Position numbers and translations under genes: made by a program. A model generated the notes under the pieces. That model ran no database searches. It was not told the DNA's origin and was given only the letters and a program-made list of their open reading frames with translations. This document shows positions 8,078 through 16,326 of a DNA stretch of 16,918 bases, piece after piece. Source of the DNA: Chamaesiphon sp. Lineage in GTDB: Bacteria; Cyanobacteriota; Cyanobacteriia; Cyanobacteriales; Chamaesiphonaceae. Position 1 is the first letter of the stretch. Each line of letters begins with the position of its first letter. The stretch spans positions 1 through 16,918 of the forward strand of contig JAGVCD010000145.1 in assembly GCA_020059425.1 (NCBI GenBank), read 5' to 3'.

Positions 8078-8731
8078 ATGGTTTCTGTTGTTCCGATCGC
8101 CTCTATATTGCCCGTTGGTGAACAGCGGGTGGTTTTTAGGAATATTACTTGGCAGGGTTATCAACAACTGCTAAATATTTTGGGTGATAGGCGCTCAGCA
8201 ATGCTGACATTCGATCGAGGAATTCTAGAAATCACTATGCCTTTAGAAGAACATGAATTCTCCGGTCGTTTAATTGAGTTGTTTGTGCGTGTTTTGGTAG
8301 TAGAGTTAGGACTCAAAATTAAAACAATGGGTTCAACAACTCTCGATCGATCGGATCTAGAGCGGGGGGCAGAACCGGATAATGCTTATTACATTCAAAA
8401 TCAGCCCCTCGTGGCTGGACGAAAAGTAGATTTAACCACCGACCCACCACCAGACCTAGTAGTAGAAATCGATATTACCCATAGCGATGTCAATAAGCCA
8501 GCTCTTTATGCCAGCATGGGAGTGCCAGAATTCTGGCGATATGATGGCCAAGAATGGCACATTTATCAGCTTCAAAATCATGAATATGTGGAAATAAATG
8601 GTAGTCCCACTTTTCCATTAGTATCCAAGGAAAAGCTCTATGAATTTTTAGCAATGGCCCAATTGGATGAGGTACAGGCCGAACATGATTTGCGTAATTG
8701 GGTGAGAGCAACTATTAATAGTCATAAATAG
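8078..8731 (+). CDS. Uma2-family (DUF820) PD-(D/E)XK nuclease-like protein
   Basis: A 217-residue protein, typical length for this family, which is expanded in cyanobacteria. The ATG at 8078 has AGAGAG about 7 nt upstream; an in-frame GTG at 8069 is an alternative. Family marks are M-P-L-E-E-H-E (54-60), G-A-E-P-D-N-A-Y-Y-I (98-107), P-P-D-L-V-V-E-I-D (124-132) and G-V-P-E-F-W-R-Y-D (148-156). The acidic residues of E-P-D and of D-x-x-x-E-x-D form the expected restriction-endonuclease-like active site. The cellular role of this family is not established. It follows tldD by 22 bp and may be read through from it. It converges on tamB with only 7 bp between the two stops and no terminator visible. 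Confidence 0.88.
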   Translation: MVSVVPIASILPVGEQRVVFRNITWQGYQQLLNILGDRRSAMLTFDRGILEITMPLEEHEFSGRLIELFVRVLVVELGLKIKTMGSTTLDRSDLERGAEPDNAYYIQNQPLVAGRKVDLTTDPPPDLVVEIDITHSDVNKPALYASMGVPEFWRYDGQEWHIYQLQNHEYVEINGSPTFPLVSKEKLYEFLAMAQLDEVQAEHDLRNWVRATINSHK

Positions 8732-8738
8732 TACTAAA

Positions 8739-11700
8739 TTAAAATCGCTGCTCAAACTCCATCAGTACCCGACCATCACCACTAAAATTAGAAGAACCGC
8801 GCAATAATAGCTGATTATTGATTTGATAACGAACACTATATTGTGGTGGATCTGAGCCGGTCAAAATCTGGAACAGCGATACTGACAACTTGTCACTCAC
8901 ATTCACGCCGACTTCACCTGCCAAGCCCAGTGTTGAAGTCGTACTGCTAGGACTCTGCGAAAAACTAGGATATAACCGAAAATCACTCAATCCTAATAAA
9001 TCTCCCACAGAAGCCTGTAAATCGCCAAAAGAACTCAGCAACGAAGTACCCGCTAAGCTGAGTAAACCATTACCCACCGCTTCTTCCCCAGCAGTGATTT
9101 TACCCAAACCATTACTAAGTAACAATAAGATTTCATCTTTACTACGGGGGGGCTTACTGCGCAGAAATTCGGCATCATCTAGCTTAAGTTGGCTCAGGGG
9201 TAGTTCTTTGATGGTTGCTTCAATCTGGACACTTTGCACCTGTCCTAAGCTGGTCGAAAAAGTATCACTGACTTCGCGGCGTTCATTTCCAACTGTCACT
9301 GGCAAACGAGAAGTTTCTAGCACCTTAGTCGATAGATTCAGGTTCACATTAGCATCGGTACTACCATTGAATTTCGCCACATTATCGTCACCTGTCAGCC
9401 GAAACTTATTAGTAAATAAATTAAATTGACCACGCGGTAAATTAAGTTGGCCTGTGGGTATTGGTCGATCGATCGTGCCTTGCAGGTTGAGTTTCCCATT
9501 AGCCAACAAACTAAGTAAGCCAAATTGTTCAAGTGTTACATCCTGACCTAGCTCCACCTTCAAATCTTGGAACTGCACCGGGTTATTTTCATTAGAGGTA
9601 GCAGTACTAGACGAATTAGTAGTTGTACCTGGAGCATCACCGCCACTATCCCCACTGGAACCAGGTAAAATTACTTTGCCCTTAGCTAGTTTGATATTGC
9701 CACCAATAATTGGTTTGGTAATACTCCCTTGTCCTAAAATCACACAACCACTGACACCCCCTTCATATTGATCTTTGAGGTTGACTTGAACGTTATCAAA
9801 AGAAACAGCCAAGGGCTGTTCTGCCGATGGAATTGAAATATTAGCTGACTTATCTAAACAAGTTGCTGGTTGACTAAAGGATAGTAAATTGTTGATGGGA
9901 ATGCTGCCTACTGCTGTGATGGGAGTAATCCCATACTTACCCTCTAACTTATCTACTTGCACTCGATCGAAGTCGAAAATTACATTGCTATTGAGAGCGG
10001 TAACATTATCCGAAAGCGCATTAAATTTAACTACCGCATCTTGCAAGTCAGCCGTTCCATTGGCGCTACTCCAGATCAGATTTTGTTGATTGAGTTTACC
10101 TTTAGCTTTTAAGCTAACCTGTCCATTTCCTCCCATCCAGAGCGCTTGTTGCTGGGTCAAGACATCCAGCATTTTCATTCCTTCACCTTGTAGTTTGAGG
10201 TCAAGAGCAACTTCGTTATTATTTGGTGATACTAAAGCAAAAGGTAACTTATAGGGAATACTTCCAGAAATCTTAATAGGTGATTCACCCCTAGTATTGT
10301 TTGTATTAGTAAGATTATCCGGATTGCTAGTGCTATTAGCTACGATCCCGTTGCTATCAAATTTTAGCCGAGATTTAGCATAATAAAAATTGGTGTTAAT
10401 AACCGGCACATCAGATTGATTGAATTTACCATCAACAATTGAGGCTGTTCCGGACAGCTGGGGATCAAACCAGCTGCCACCTAATTTGGCTTTCAGATTC
10501 ACATCCCCAGCAATTTCGACAGGCAGCTGAAAAGCAGTGGAGAGTCGTTCGATCGGAAATTTTTCTACTTCAATCTGAGCAGTTTGTTGGTCAGTGCCAA
10601 AATCCCCTTGGACTTTGATCTTGGCATTAGTAGAGAGTAAATCTAAAGCTGCTAAATTCAATACCCCATTTTGCCACCTACCTTGCATATTGACTTGAGC
10701 TAGCTGGTACTGATCAACTGTCCACTGATTACCTTTGATATTAAAACTAGCGTAGGAGCCAGACTGTGAGCCATTACTAATAGCGATTGTGCCAGTGAAA
10801 TCTCCATCTAGTTTACGTAAGTCGGGTAGGGGGTTATCTTGCTGCTGCTCTAACTTGGCCACTTGCAAACGCTTGATTTCGGAAAGCCGATCGATCTGCT
10901 CTTGCAAACTAGTTAATTCCGAACCAGCTGATTGGGGTTGCAAGTCACTAGCCCGACCATACTCTCGATCACCAAAAGGATTAATAAGATCATTAATCGA
11001 CGCTATCTGAAAAAGATTACTGACATCACTAAGTTGACCTTGGGGAACTTGGACGGTTACTTGATATTCCGGCTCCTTACTATTGGTTAAAACCCTGGCC
11101 GTGAGGAGGTATTGATTGTTACCACGCCGAAATTCTCCCCCCTCAACTTCCAATAGTCCATTTGTAAATTTCAAACTTTTACTTTGCAACCTGTCGCCAA
11201 CTATATTACCAATATGGGGCTGATCAACTACAATGTTTTTTCCTAGCACCTCACCACTAGCCAAGTTGATACTCATATCACCACCAAGAAAACCACTGGG
11301 TCGATAGCTATTAATTTGGGGCATGGGGGGCAGGAAGCTAACTAGCAAACCCACCGGAATATTTTTGGTGCTTACCTGTAAGTCATTGCCAACCATTTGA
11401 CCTTGAGCAACGGCATCAGCAAGCCGCACAGCGAACTGCAGAGGCTGATTGTTTTCACCCATATTTAGTTCAATACGATCGCGCTGACCAGCAAGGAGCA
11501 AATTCAATCCTTGACCAGGCACGGATTGTATTTGACCAGTTAAATTTGGTTCGAGGTTCAATTTCGCTAAACTCAGACCAGTTAAACTAATTTGACTATT
11601 CACCTGTAATTTAGCTAGATCAAAAGATTCAAAATTGCCAGCTATTTGACCAGTGGCGTTTAGCTGACCGGCCTGGATTTCTTGACTTGCCATACTATTG

Positions 11701-14700
11701 GGCAACAATTTAGCTATGGTAGGCAGGTCTAACTGCTCGGCACTAAATTGTCCTTGCCAAGTGCCATTGGCGATCTGCGCTGCTGTTAAATTAATCCGAC
11801 CGGCACCCAATTCTAGCTGTCCGGAGCCAGAGCCGGTCAACTGCTGGGGATCAAAAGATTTCAAGTTGCCACTTAGTTCAAAATCGCTAGTCAGCTTGGC
11901 ATTTTTCCAGCCAGGTGATAAGGGGAAGGGTAACTGGGCAAGGGATACGGCCTTAGTTTGAAATTCACCATGCCATTGGTCGCCAGTCAGTTGCAGGTTT
12001 TTAGCAACAATTTCACCAGTAGGCAAGCGGAAACGAGCACTACCTTGCGCTGTTTCTACGCTGGGTTTTTGTAGTTGTCCGGCCAATTGAAACTGCCCAT
12101 CCATTTGAGCCGATGGCAAATTACGAGATAGTGAGAGAGGCAATTGTTGGAGGTCGATCGCACTCATGGCAAATAGTCCTTGCCATTTACCACCATTAAT
12201 TTTCAGTCCCTGAGCCGTCACCACGCCCCGGCCTAATTTTAGGCGGCCATTACCAGATAGATTCAGATTAGCAGGTGTCATGCGATCGATCTGTCCACCA
12301 ACCTGAAAATCACCTGTAGCTATAGCAGTTGACCAAGGCTTTGGTAAATCGGCATCAATACTACCCAGTCGCAAAGATGTTAGCGATAAATCGCTTTGCC
12401 AACGACCAGCCTGGAGTTGAAACTGCTTAGCCACCAGCTGACCCCCACCAGCATTATGCAGCTGACCATTACCAGTAGCTTGCAGGTTGGCAATGTCCAT
12501 TTTTTGCAAGTCACCAGCCAGACTAAACTTACCACTAAATTTACCGCGCACATTGGGGTTGAACTGGCTAACTTCCAGGTTTTTAGGGGTGAATTCGCCT
12601 TGCCATTTGCCGCCGCGCAGTTGAAGATTACTGGCCAGTACTTGACCAACTGGCAAATGCAAAACGCCGTTACCTTGTCCTTGGATAGCATTGGGGGTTA
12701 GCTTCTGGATGTCACCGTTGAGGTTGAACTTGCCACTGAGCTTACCTTTGGCCTGGGAATTGAGCTGACCGACATCAAACTTATCAGAACTAAATTCCCC
12801 TTGCCATTTGCCCTGAGCTAATGTCAGTTTTTGGCCAATAATTTTGCCTTGACCCAAAACAATCGCCCCACTACCGATCGCTTGCACTGTTTCGGGACTA
12901 GTCTTATTTAGATCACCTGTTACCCGAAATTTACCGCTCAGCTTCCCCGGTAATTTCGGATCGATCTTCGCCAGCAGCAATTCATTAGTTTGAATATCAC
13001 CCTGCCACTGACCTTGTGCTAGCCGGAAATTAGTAGCTTGAATATTACCAGCTTTCGTCTGGAGCTGGAGTTGGCCTTGTCCTTGCAGACTATCGCTCTT
13101 GCCTGTGGTAGAGCCACTAATCAACATTTGGCCACTGACTTGCCCAGCTAAGAACGCAGGTAATTGCGGTGTTTCCCCTGGGGCGGTGGCTGCTAAATCG
13201 GCCAACGCCTGACTATTGAACTTGGGTACCTGGACATTCATCTGCCAGCGCTGAGCATCGGCATTGCCCGCTCCTACGATTTCTTGACCAGCAACCTTGA
13301 CTCGCGCCTGTTGAACTTGGACGTTGCCCTGGGGAGAGATGCGCAGATTGGCAGTACCGGGATAGGCGGCTTGGGGGGCATTAATCTGGAGATCAGTAGT
13401 TAATCGATCGGCACTACCAAAAACTTGACCAGTGAAGCTAGTTAGACCCATCGCGATCGGCAGCTGCTGACCATAGGTTTTAGCCAAGACATTGGCCGGT
13501 AATTGATTTCCTTGAAAATTGAAACGGAGCTGAGGCTGTTCCGTCAGGGTAATTTCACCACTACCGGTGGTAACACCGCCCCAGGTGGGCAATGCTGAAA
13601 TACCATTGAGCAAACATTTTCCGTTTTGAACGACAAAATTGCTGGCAACTTGCTTAAACTGTAACTTGTCGATCTGCGCTGCTCCGACAGTTTGTACCTG
13701 ACCAGACAAAACTGGCTCGGTCAGTTTACCCTTCAGTGCCAAGTTAGCAAATACCTGACCGGCGATCGGCACTGGCGATTGAACTTTTAGGGTTTGAACT
13801 GCCAGAGCCACAGGCACCGGGGCAATTTGAGCTTGCAGATCATAGCCCTTCTCAAAATCAATATTGCCAGCAATCTTACCAGGCAATTGGCCATAGAGTG
13901 TCGTGACGTTTTGTAGTTGAACAGCTTGGGGCAGAATTTCAACCGTACCACTAGCCTGTTGAAACAACTGGGGTACTTGTTCAATTTGAAAAGTGGCTTG
14001 GTGAACTTGAACTGTTCCCTGTACTATTGGGGTCTTATCGGGCTGGAGATCAATATTAATATTGCCATCTACTAAACCTCGCTGAAAATCCATGGCCGGA
14101 ATTTTTGCTAAGCCTCGTGCTTGAGCAACATTTAGACCATGACCATTAATTTCTATATGGGTAGCTTGAGTAATTAAAGAGCTATTACCCTTGATGGTAA
14201 TTATGGATTTTTGATTGTTTTTAATACCGTCCGAACCATCAATTTGTCCATTGCCATTAAAGTTGACTGTCTGAATTTTGCCATCTTTATTCTGGAAATT
14301 AGTGCTCAGATCGGTATTTTGAAAACTGATCGGTTTTTTAGTACTAAATGGCACTACCGTACCTCGGGCTTTCCGAATATGGACAGCCTGAATCTCAGTT
14401 TTAATTATGCCCGGTTTTTCGGGTGGTTGGGTCGGAATTTTGAACCAGTTGCCCTGAGCATCTTGTTCTAAATATAAATCTGGTTCTAGGATCGTGACAT
14501 CTGGCTTTAATGTGCGCTGCCAGAGAACTGCTAGGGGGTCAAAACGGATATTGATGCCTTTGACAGCAACTCTACTGGCACTGGCTTGATTGGGAGCCAG
14601 GCTGGATGCCCCAAAATTAATTTCGTTGAGACCAATATTCTGGAGTTTACCGAGGGAAACATTCCGATCAAGTGACTTACTTAGTTCTTTGGCAATGGTG

Positions 14701-14879
14701 GGGGATAGGTTTCGGGCAACCCAGGTGCTGAGCCCTAAAAACCCAATCGCGCCAACTCCTAACACGCTCGCCGTCGCAATACCGCCAATTTTCCACCAAT
14801 TTCTACTAGGAGTGAGTGATCGATCGGCACTTCTATTTTTTGGATCTGGAGAATTGACTTGTTTACGGAAGATGCTCAT
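8739..14879 (-). CDS. tamB: Translocation and assembly module protein TamB (cyanobacterial type)
   Basis: About 2046 residues, long for the family but normal for cyanobacteria. The ATG at 14879 is preferred over a TTG five codons upstream. A basic N-terminal tail is followed by one membrane anchor (about 29-55). A long beta-rich, Gln/Gly/Leu-rich region comes next, then a short charged coiled-coil segment in the second half (around S-L-Q-E-Q-I-D-R-L-S), and the C-terminal TamB/DUF490 domain, which ends in F-E-Q-R-F. TamB proteins span the periplasm as AsmA-like grooved beta structures, move lipids between membranes and assist outer-membrane protein assembly with an Omp85 partner. The central part has seven repeat units (separate entry). 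A Ser/Thr/Asn/Gly linker precedes the DUF490 domain. No tamA is next to it. The coding frame is uninterrupted. Confidence 0.92.
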   Translation of the reverse strand: MSIFRKQVNSPDPKNRSADRSLTPSRNWWKIGGIATASVLGVGAIGFLGLSTWVARNLSPTIAKELSKSLDRNVSLGKLQNIGLNEINFGASSLAPNQASASRVAVKGINIRFDPLAVLWQRTLKPDVTILEPDLYLEQDAQGNWFKIPTQPPEKPGIIKTEIQAVHIRKARGTVVPFSTKKPISFQNTDLSTNFQNKDGKIQTVNFNGNGQIDGSDGIKNNQKSIITIKGNSSLITQATHIEINGHGLNVAQARGLAKIPAMDFQRGLVDGNINIDLQPDKTPIVQGTVQVHQATFQIEQVPQLFQQASGTVEILPQAVQLQNVTTLYGQLPGKIAGNIDFEKGYDLQAQIAPVPVALAVQTLKVQSPVPIAGQVFANLALKGKLTEPVLSGQVQTVGAAQIDKLQFKQVASNFVVQNGKCLLNGISALPTWGGVTTGSGEITLTEQPQLRFNFQGNQLPANVLAKTYGQQLPIAMGLTSFTGQVFGSADRLTTDLQINAPQAAYPGTANLRISPQGNVQVQQARVKVAGQEIVGAGNADAQRWQMNVQVPKFNSQALADLAATAPGETPQLPAFLAGQVSGQMLISGSTTGKSDSLQGQGQLQLQTKAGNIQATNFRLAQGQWQGDIQTNELLLAKIDPKLPGKLSGKFRVTGDLNKTSPETVQAIGSGAIVLGQGKIIGQKLTLAQGKWQGEFSSDKFDVGQLNSQAKGKLSGKFNLNGDIQKLTPNAIQGQGNGVLHLPVGQVLASNLQLRGGKWQGEFTPKNLEVSQFNPNVRGKFSGKFSLAGDLQKMDIANLQATGNGQLHNAGGGQLVAKQFQLQAGRWQSDLSLTSLRLGSIDADLPKPWSTAIATGDFQVGGQIDRMTPANLNLSGNGRLKLGRGVVTAQGLKINGGKWQGLFAMSAIDLQQLPLSLSRNLPSAQMDGQFQLAGQLQKPSVETAQGSARFRLPTGEIVAKNLQLTGDQWHGEFQTKAVSLAQLPFPLSPGWKNAKLTSDFELSGNLKSFDPQQLTGSGSGQLELGAGRINLTAAQIANGTWQGQFSAEQLDLPTIAKLLPNSMASQEIQAGQLNATGQIAGNFESFDLAKLQVNSQISLTGLSLAKLNLEPNLTGQIQSVPGQGLNLLLAGQRDRIELNMGENNQPLQFAVRLADAVAQGQMVGNDLQVSTKNIPVGLLVSFLPPMPQINSYRPSGFLGGDMSINLASGEVLGKNIVVDQPHIGNIVGDRLQSKSLKFTNGLLEVEGGEFRRGNNQYLLTARVLTNSKEPEYQVTVQVPQGQLSDVSNLFQIASINDLINPFGDREYGRASDLQPQSAGSELTSLQEQIDRLSEIKRLQVAKLEQQQDNPLPDLRKLDGDFTGTIAISNGSQSGSYASFNIKGNQWTVDQYQLAQVNMQGRWQNGVLNLAALDLLSTNAKIKVQGDFGTDQQTAQIEVEKFPIERLSTAFQLPVEIAGDVNLKAKLGGSWFDPQLSGTASIVDGKFNQSDVPVINTNFYYAKSRLKFDSNGIVANSTSNPDNLTNTNNTRGESPIKISGSIPYKLPFALVSPNNNEVALDLKLQGEGMKMLDVLTQQQALWMGGNGQVSLKAKGKLNQQNLIWSSANGTADLQDAVVKFNALSDNVTALNSNVIFDFDRVQVDKLEGKYGITPITAVGSIPINNLLSFSQPATCLDKSANISIPSAEQPLAVSFDNVQVNLKDQYEGGVSGCVILGQGSITKPIIGGNIKLAKGKVILPGSSGDSGGDAPGTTTNSSSTATSNENNPVQFQDLKVELGQDVTLEQFGLLSLLANGKLNLQGTIDRPIPTGQLNLPRGQFNLFTNKFRLTGDDNVAKFNGSTDANVNLNLSTKVLETSRLPVTVGNERREVSDTFSTSLGQVQSVQIEATIKELPLSQLKLDDAEFLRSKPPRSKDEILLLLSNGLGKITAGEEAVGNGLLSLAGTSLLSSFGDLQASVGDLLGLSDFRLYPSFSQSPSSTTSTLGLAGEVGVNVSDKLSVSLFQILTGSDPPQYSVRYQINNQLLLRGSSNFSGDGRVLMEFEQRF
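11754..13007 (-). repeat. Seven tandem protein-coding repeats inside tamB
   Basis: The motif W-[QH]-[GS]-x-[FIL] recurs with its tryptophan at residues 625, 692, 759, 827, 899, 969 and 1041, a spacing of 67, 67, 68, 72, 70 and 72 residues. Each unit also carries a G-x-F-x-[LV]-x-G-[DQN]-[LI] strand pair and a G-x-G-x-[LI]-x-L strand. The first units are the most alike, including at the DNA level (the plus strand repeats TTGCCATTTGCC-like words about every 200 bp). This suggests the groove was lengthened by internal duplication. The given limits run from the last to the first tryptophan codon, not the exact repeat edges. Confidence 0.8.
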
Positions 14880-15048
14880 CCAATTTACAGCCAAATAACG
14901 TCATAACCTCACAAATCAGTGAACTTGGGCTAGGCCAAGCATTCCACTGGTATTGAAATCTATCGGGAATCTCGATCACTGCCAATGGAAATAGCATTGA
15001 TTTAATCCTGCCCCTAGGATACCCATTTTTGGTAACTGTAGCTTATTT

Positions 15049-15431
15049 TTATGATGAAGGGTCATGGGGTAAAGTGGTTTGGTCGAAGATATTGTTGTTG
15101 CGAGTAATGGGCAAATTCAGCCATGTACTGCATTCTTGGGCTAGCCACTCCAACTCTGGCCTCGTCAAATTTCCGCCAAATTTAAACTGTTTGATACCAG
15201 CCCAAATTAAGATCTTGAAGAACTTCAACTTCCCACTGAAACAGTTTCAGATCATCCCAACTAAAATCTACCCCAAATAGCAGTAACTTGATAATGACAG
15301 TACTATTGGTCTGAACATCCTGGGTCATAAAAGTCCGTCGCCCAGTCTTTATGAATTATTAGAGTGTGAATCCGATACCTGTCAATAAGCACCTGGCCGA
15401 TTACTTGGCTTTTGTCTGTGGGAGAGTTCAT
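15049..15431 (-). pseudogene. Remnant of a cyanobacterial serine/threonine protein kinase
   Basis: Three fragments lie in three different minus-strand frames. The first (15431-15303) starts at an ATG and reads like a kinase N-lobe start, with I-G-Q-V-L-I-D-R-Y near residue 11 and ending D-P-G-C-S-D-Q before a stop. After a one-base shift near 15305 the next continues N-S-T-V-I-I-K-L-L-L-F and D-F-S-W-D-D-L-K-L-F, the beta-3 lysine region of a cyanobacterial kinase family. The third (about 15246-15049) reads I-W-A-G-I-K-Q-F-K-F-G-G and P-E-L-E-W-L-A-Q-E, a typical C-terminus of the same family, ending in L-P-I-T-R. The catalytic loop, activation segment and most of the protein between them are missing. 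So there is at least one large internal deletion plus frameshifts, and no functional kinase. Family recognition is from memory of these motifs. The 169 bp between this and tamB (14880-15048) hold nothing else I can identify. Confidence 0.68.
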
Positions 15432-15550
15432 AACAAATTACTGAGCGCCAAACACAATATTTTTATTCTAAACCCAACTCATAGTGTCCAGTTAAAAGAT
15501 TTTACGGCTAGTTGTTTATCAGAATTCATGTTTTTGAGCTACCCGAAAAA

Positions 15551-15576
15551 AATCCCCTGCACTCATGCAGAGGATT
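15551..15576 (-). terminator. Rho-independent terminator of the secreted Ser/Ala-rich gene
   Basis: AATCCCCTGCA (15551-15561) and TGCAGAGGATT (15566-15576) form an 11-bp stem with one mismatch and a 4-nt loop. On the minus strand the stem is followed by a run of T, 70 bp past the stop at 15646. It also lies upstream of the kinase remnant, separating the two. Confidence 0.8.
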
Positions 15577-15645
15577 ATCTATTAATTCAGAATTGGCTAG
15601 TATTAACTTATCAATGATAATTAGTGTTCGCCACTTTCCTGATCA

Positions 15646-16326
15646 CTATTTGGCTAAAGGTAAGAACTTTAGACCAGCGGAAGAACCAGTGTAAGTATAA
15701 GCAGTGTTAGTAGAATTTATAGTGGCACTGCTAGAACCTTTACCAGCAGAATTTTGGGTAGCACTAGCTTTACCAGTAACATTGAGTGAAGCATTGCTGC
15801 TATTACCACTAGCACTTTGGTTAGCAGTTTGTCCAGCCGCTGCCACAGTCAAAGATTTTTTGTATTTTTCAACATTCAAAGTCTTAGAAGACTGTGAATA
15901 ATCAGACTGATATTTGTTTTGGTTAGCCGCAAATGCAATAGCCGCTTCTTGTTGGTATGCACTAGCTGAAGTATACTCATAAGCATTTTGGTTAGTAGTA
16001 TGCAAGGTGGCAGATTCATAACCAAAAGTCACAGGCGCACTCCAACCATTAGCATTAGCAGTAGTACCATTTTTGCTGCTAGCAGAATTAGCAATTGCTG
16101 AAGTTTCACCAGTAGCGACAGCCGCCGAAAGTTCACTAATACCAGTACCACCACCACTAGCATTTCCACCAGGAGTAATGGAGAATTGGCCTTGAGTGTC
16201 AGAGTGCTTGTTGAATTTGATCGAGACAGCAGCAGCAGTAGAACCAGTGTCAGCTAAAGCAGCGATGGGGCTGAAGATAGCACCAGTAGCAACAACGATC
16301 AAAGCAATTTTAGTGGAGAAAGACAT
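15646..16326 (-). CDS. Secreted low-complexity Ser/Ala/Asn/Thr-rich protein of unknown function
   Basis: A 226-residue protein. The ATG at 16326 opens a signal peptide (M-S-F-S-T-K, hydrophobic 8-24, likely cleavage after A-L-A at about residue 25) and has AGGAAC about 11 nt upstream. The frame continues upstream to a TTG at 16404, without support. The mature part has no cysteine and one tryptophan. It is dominated by Ser, Ala, Asn, Thr and Gly, with a Gly-rich patch (G-G-N-A-S-G-G-G at 53-60), a Tyr/Gln/Asn-rich middle (about 112-145), a short basic stretch E-K-Y-K-K (153-157) and a Ser/Asn/Thr-rich tail. No domain is recognised. Composition suits an extracellular, possibly fibrous, adhesive or glycosylated surface protein. 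It is monocistronic with its own terminator. Confidence 0.78.
   Translation of the reverse strand: MSFSTKIALIVVATGAIFSPIAALADTGSTAAAVSIKFNKHSDTQGQFSITPGGNASGGGTGISELSAAVATGETSAIANSASSKNGTTANANGWSAPVTFGYESATLHTTNQNAYEYTSASAYQQEAAIAFAANQNKYQSDYSQSSKTLNVEKYKKSLTVAAAGQTANQSASGNSSNASLNVTGKASATQNSAGKGSSSATINSTNTAYTYTGSSAGLKFLPLAK

Noticed and set aside
8890..9429. Plus-strand open frame of 179 codons inside tamB
   Set aside because: It is antisense to the conserved C-terminal TamB domain and has Ser/Leu/Pro-rich composition typical of a shadow frame.
15029..15280. Plus-strand open frame of 83 codons
   Set aside because: It lies antisense to the kinase remnant, whose motifs explain the sequence better.
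15366..15617. Plus-strand open frame of 83 codons
   Set aside because: It has a GTG start, no ribosome-binding site and no recognisable motif, and it runs through the terminator hairpin and the start of the kinase remnant on the other strand.
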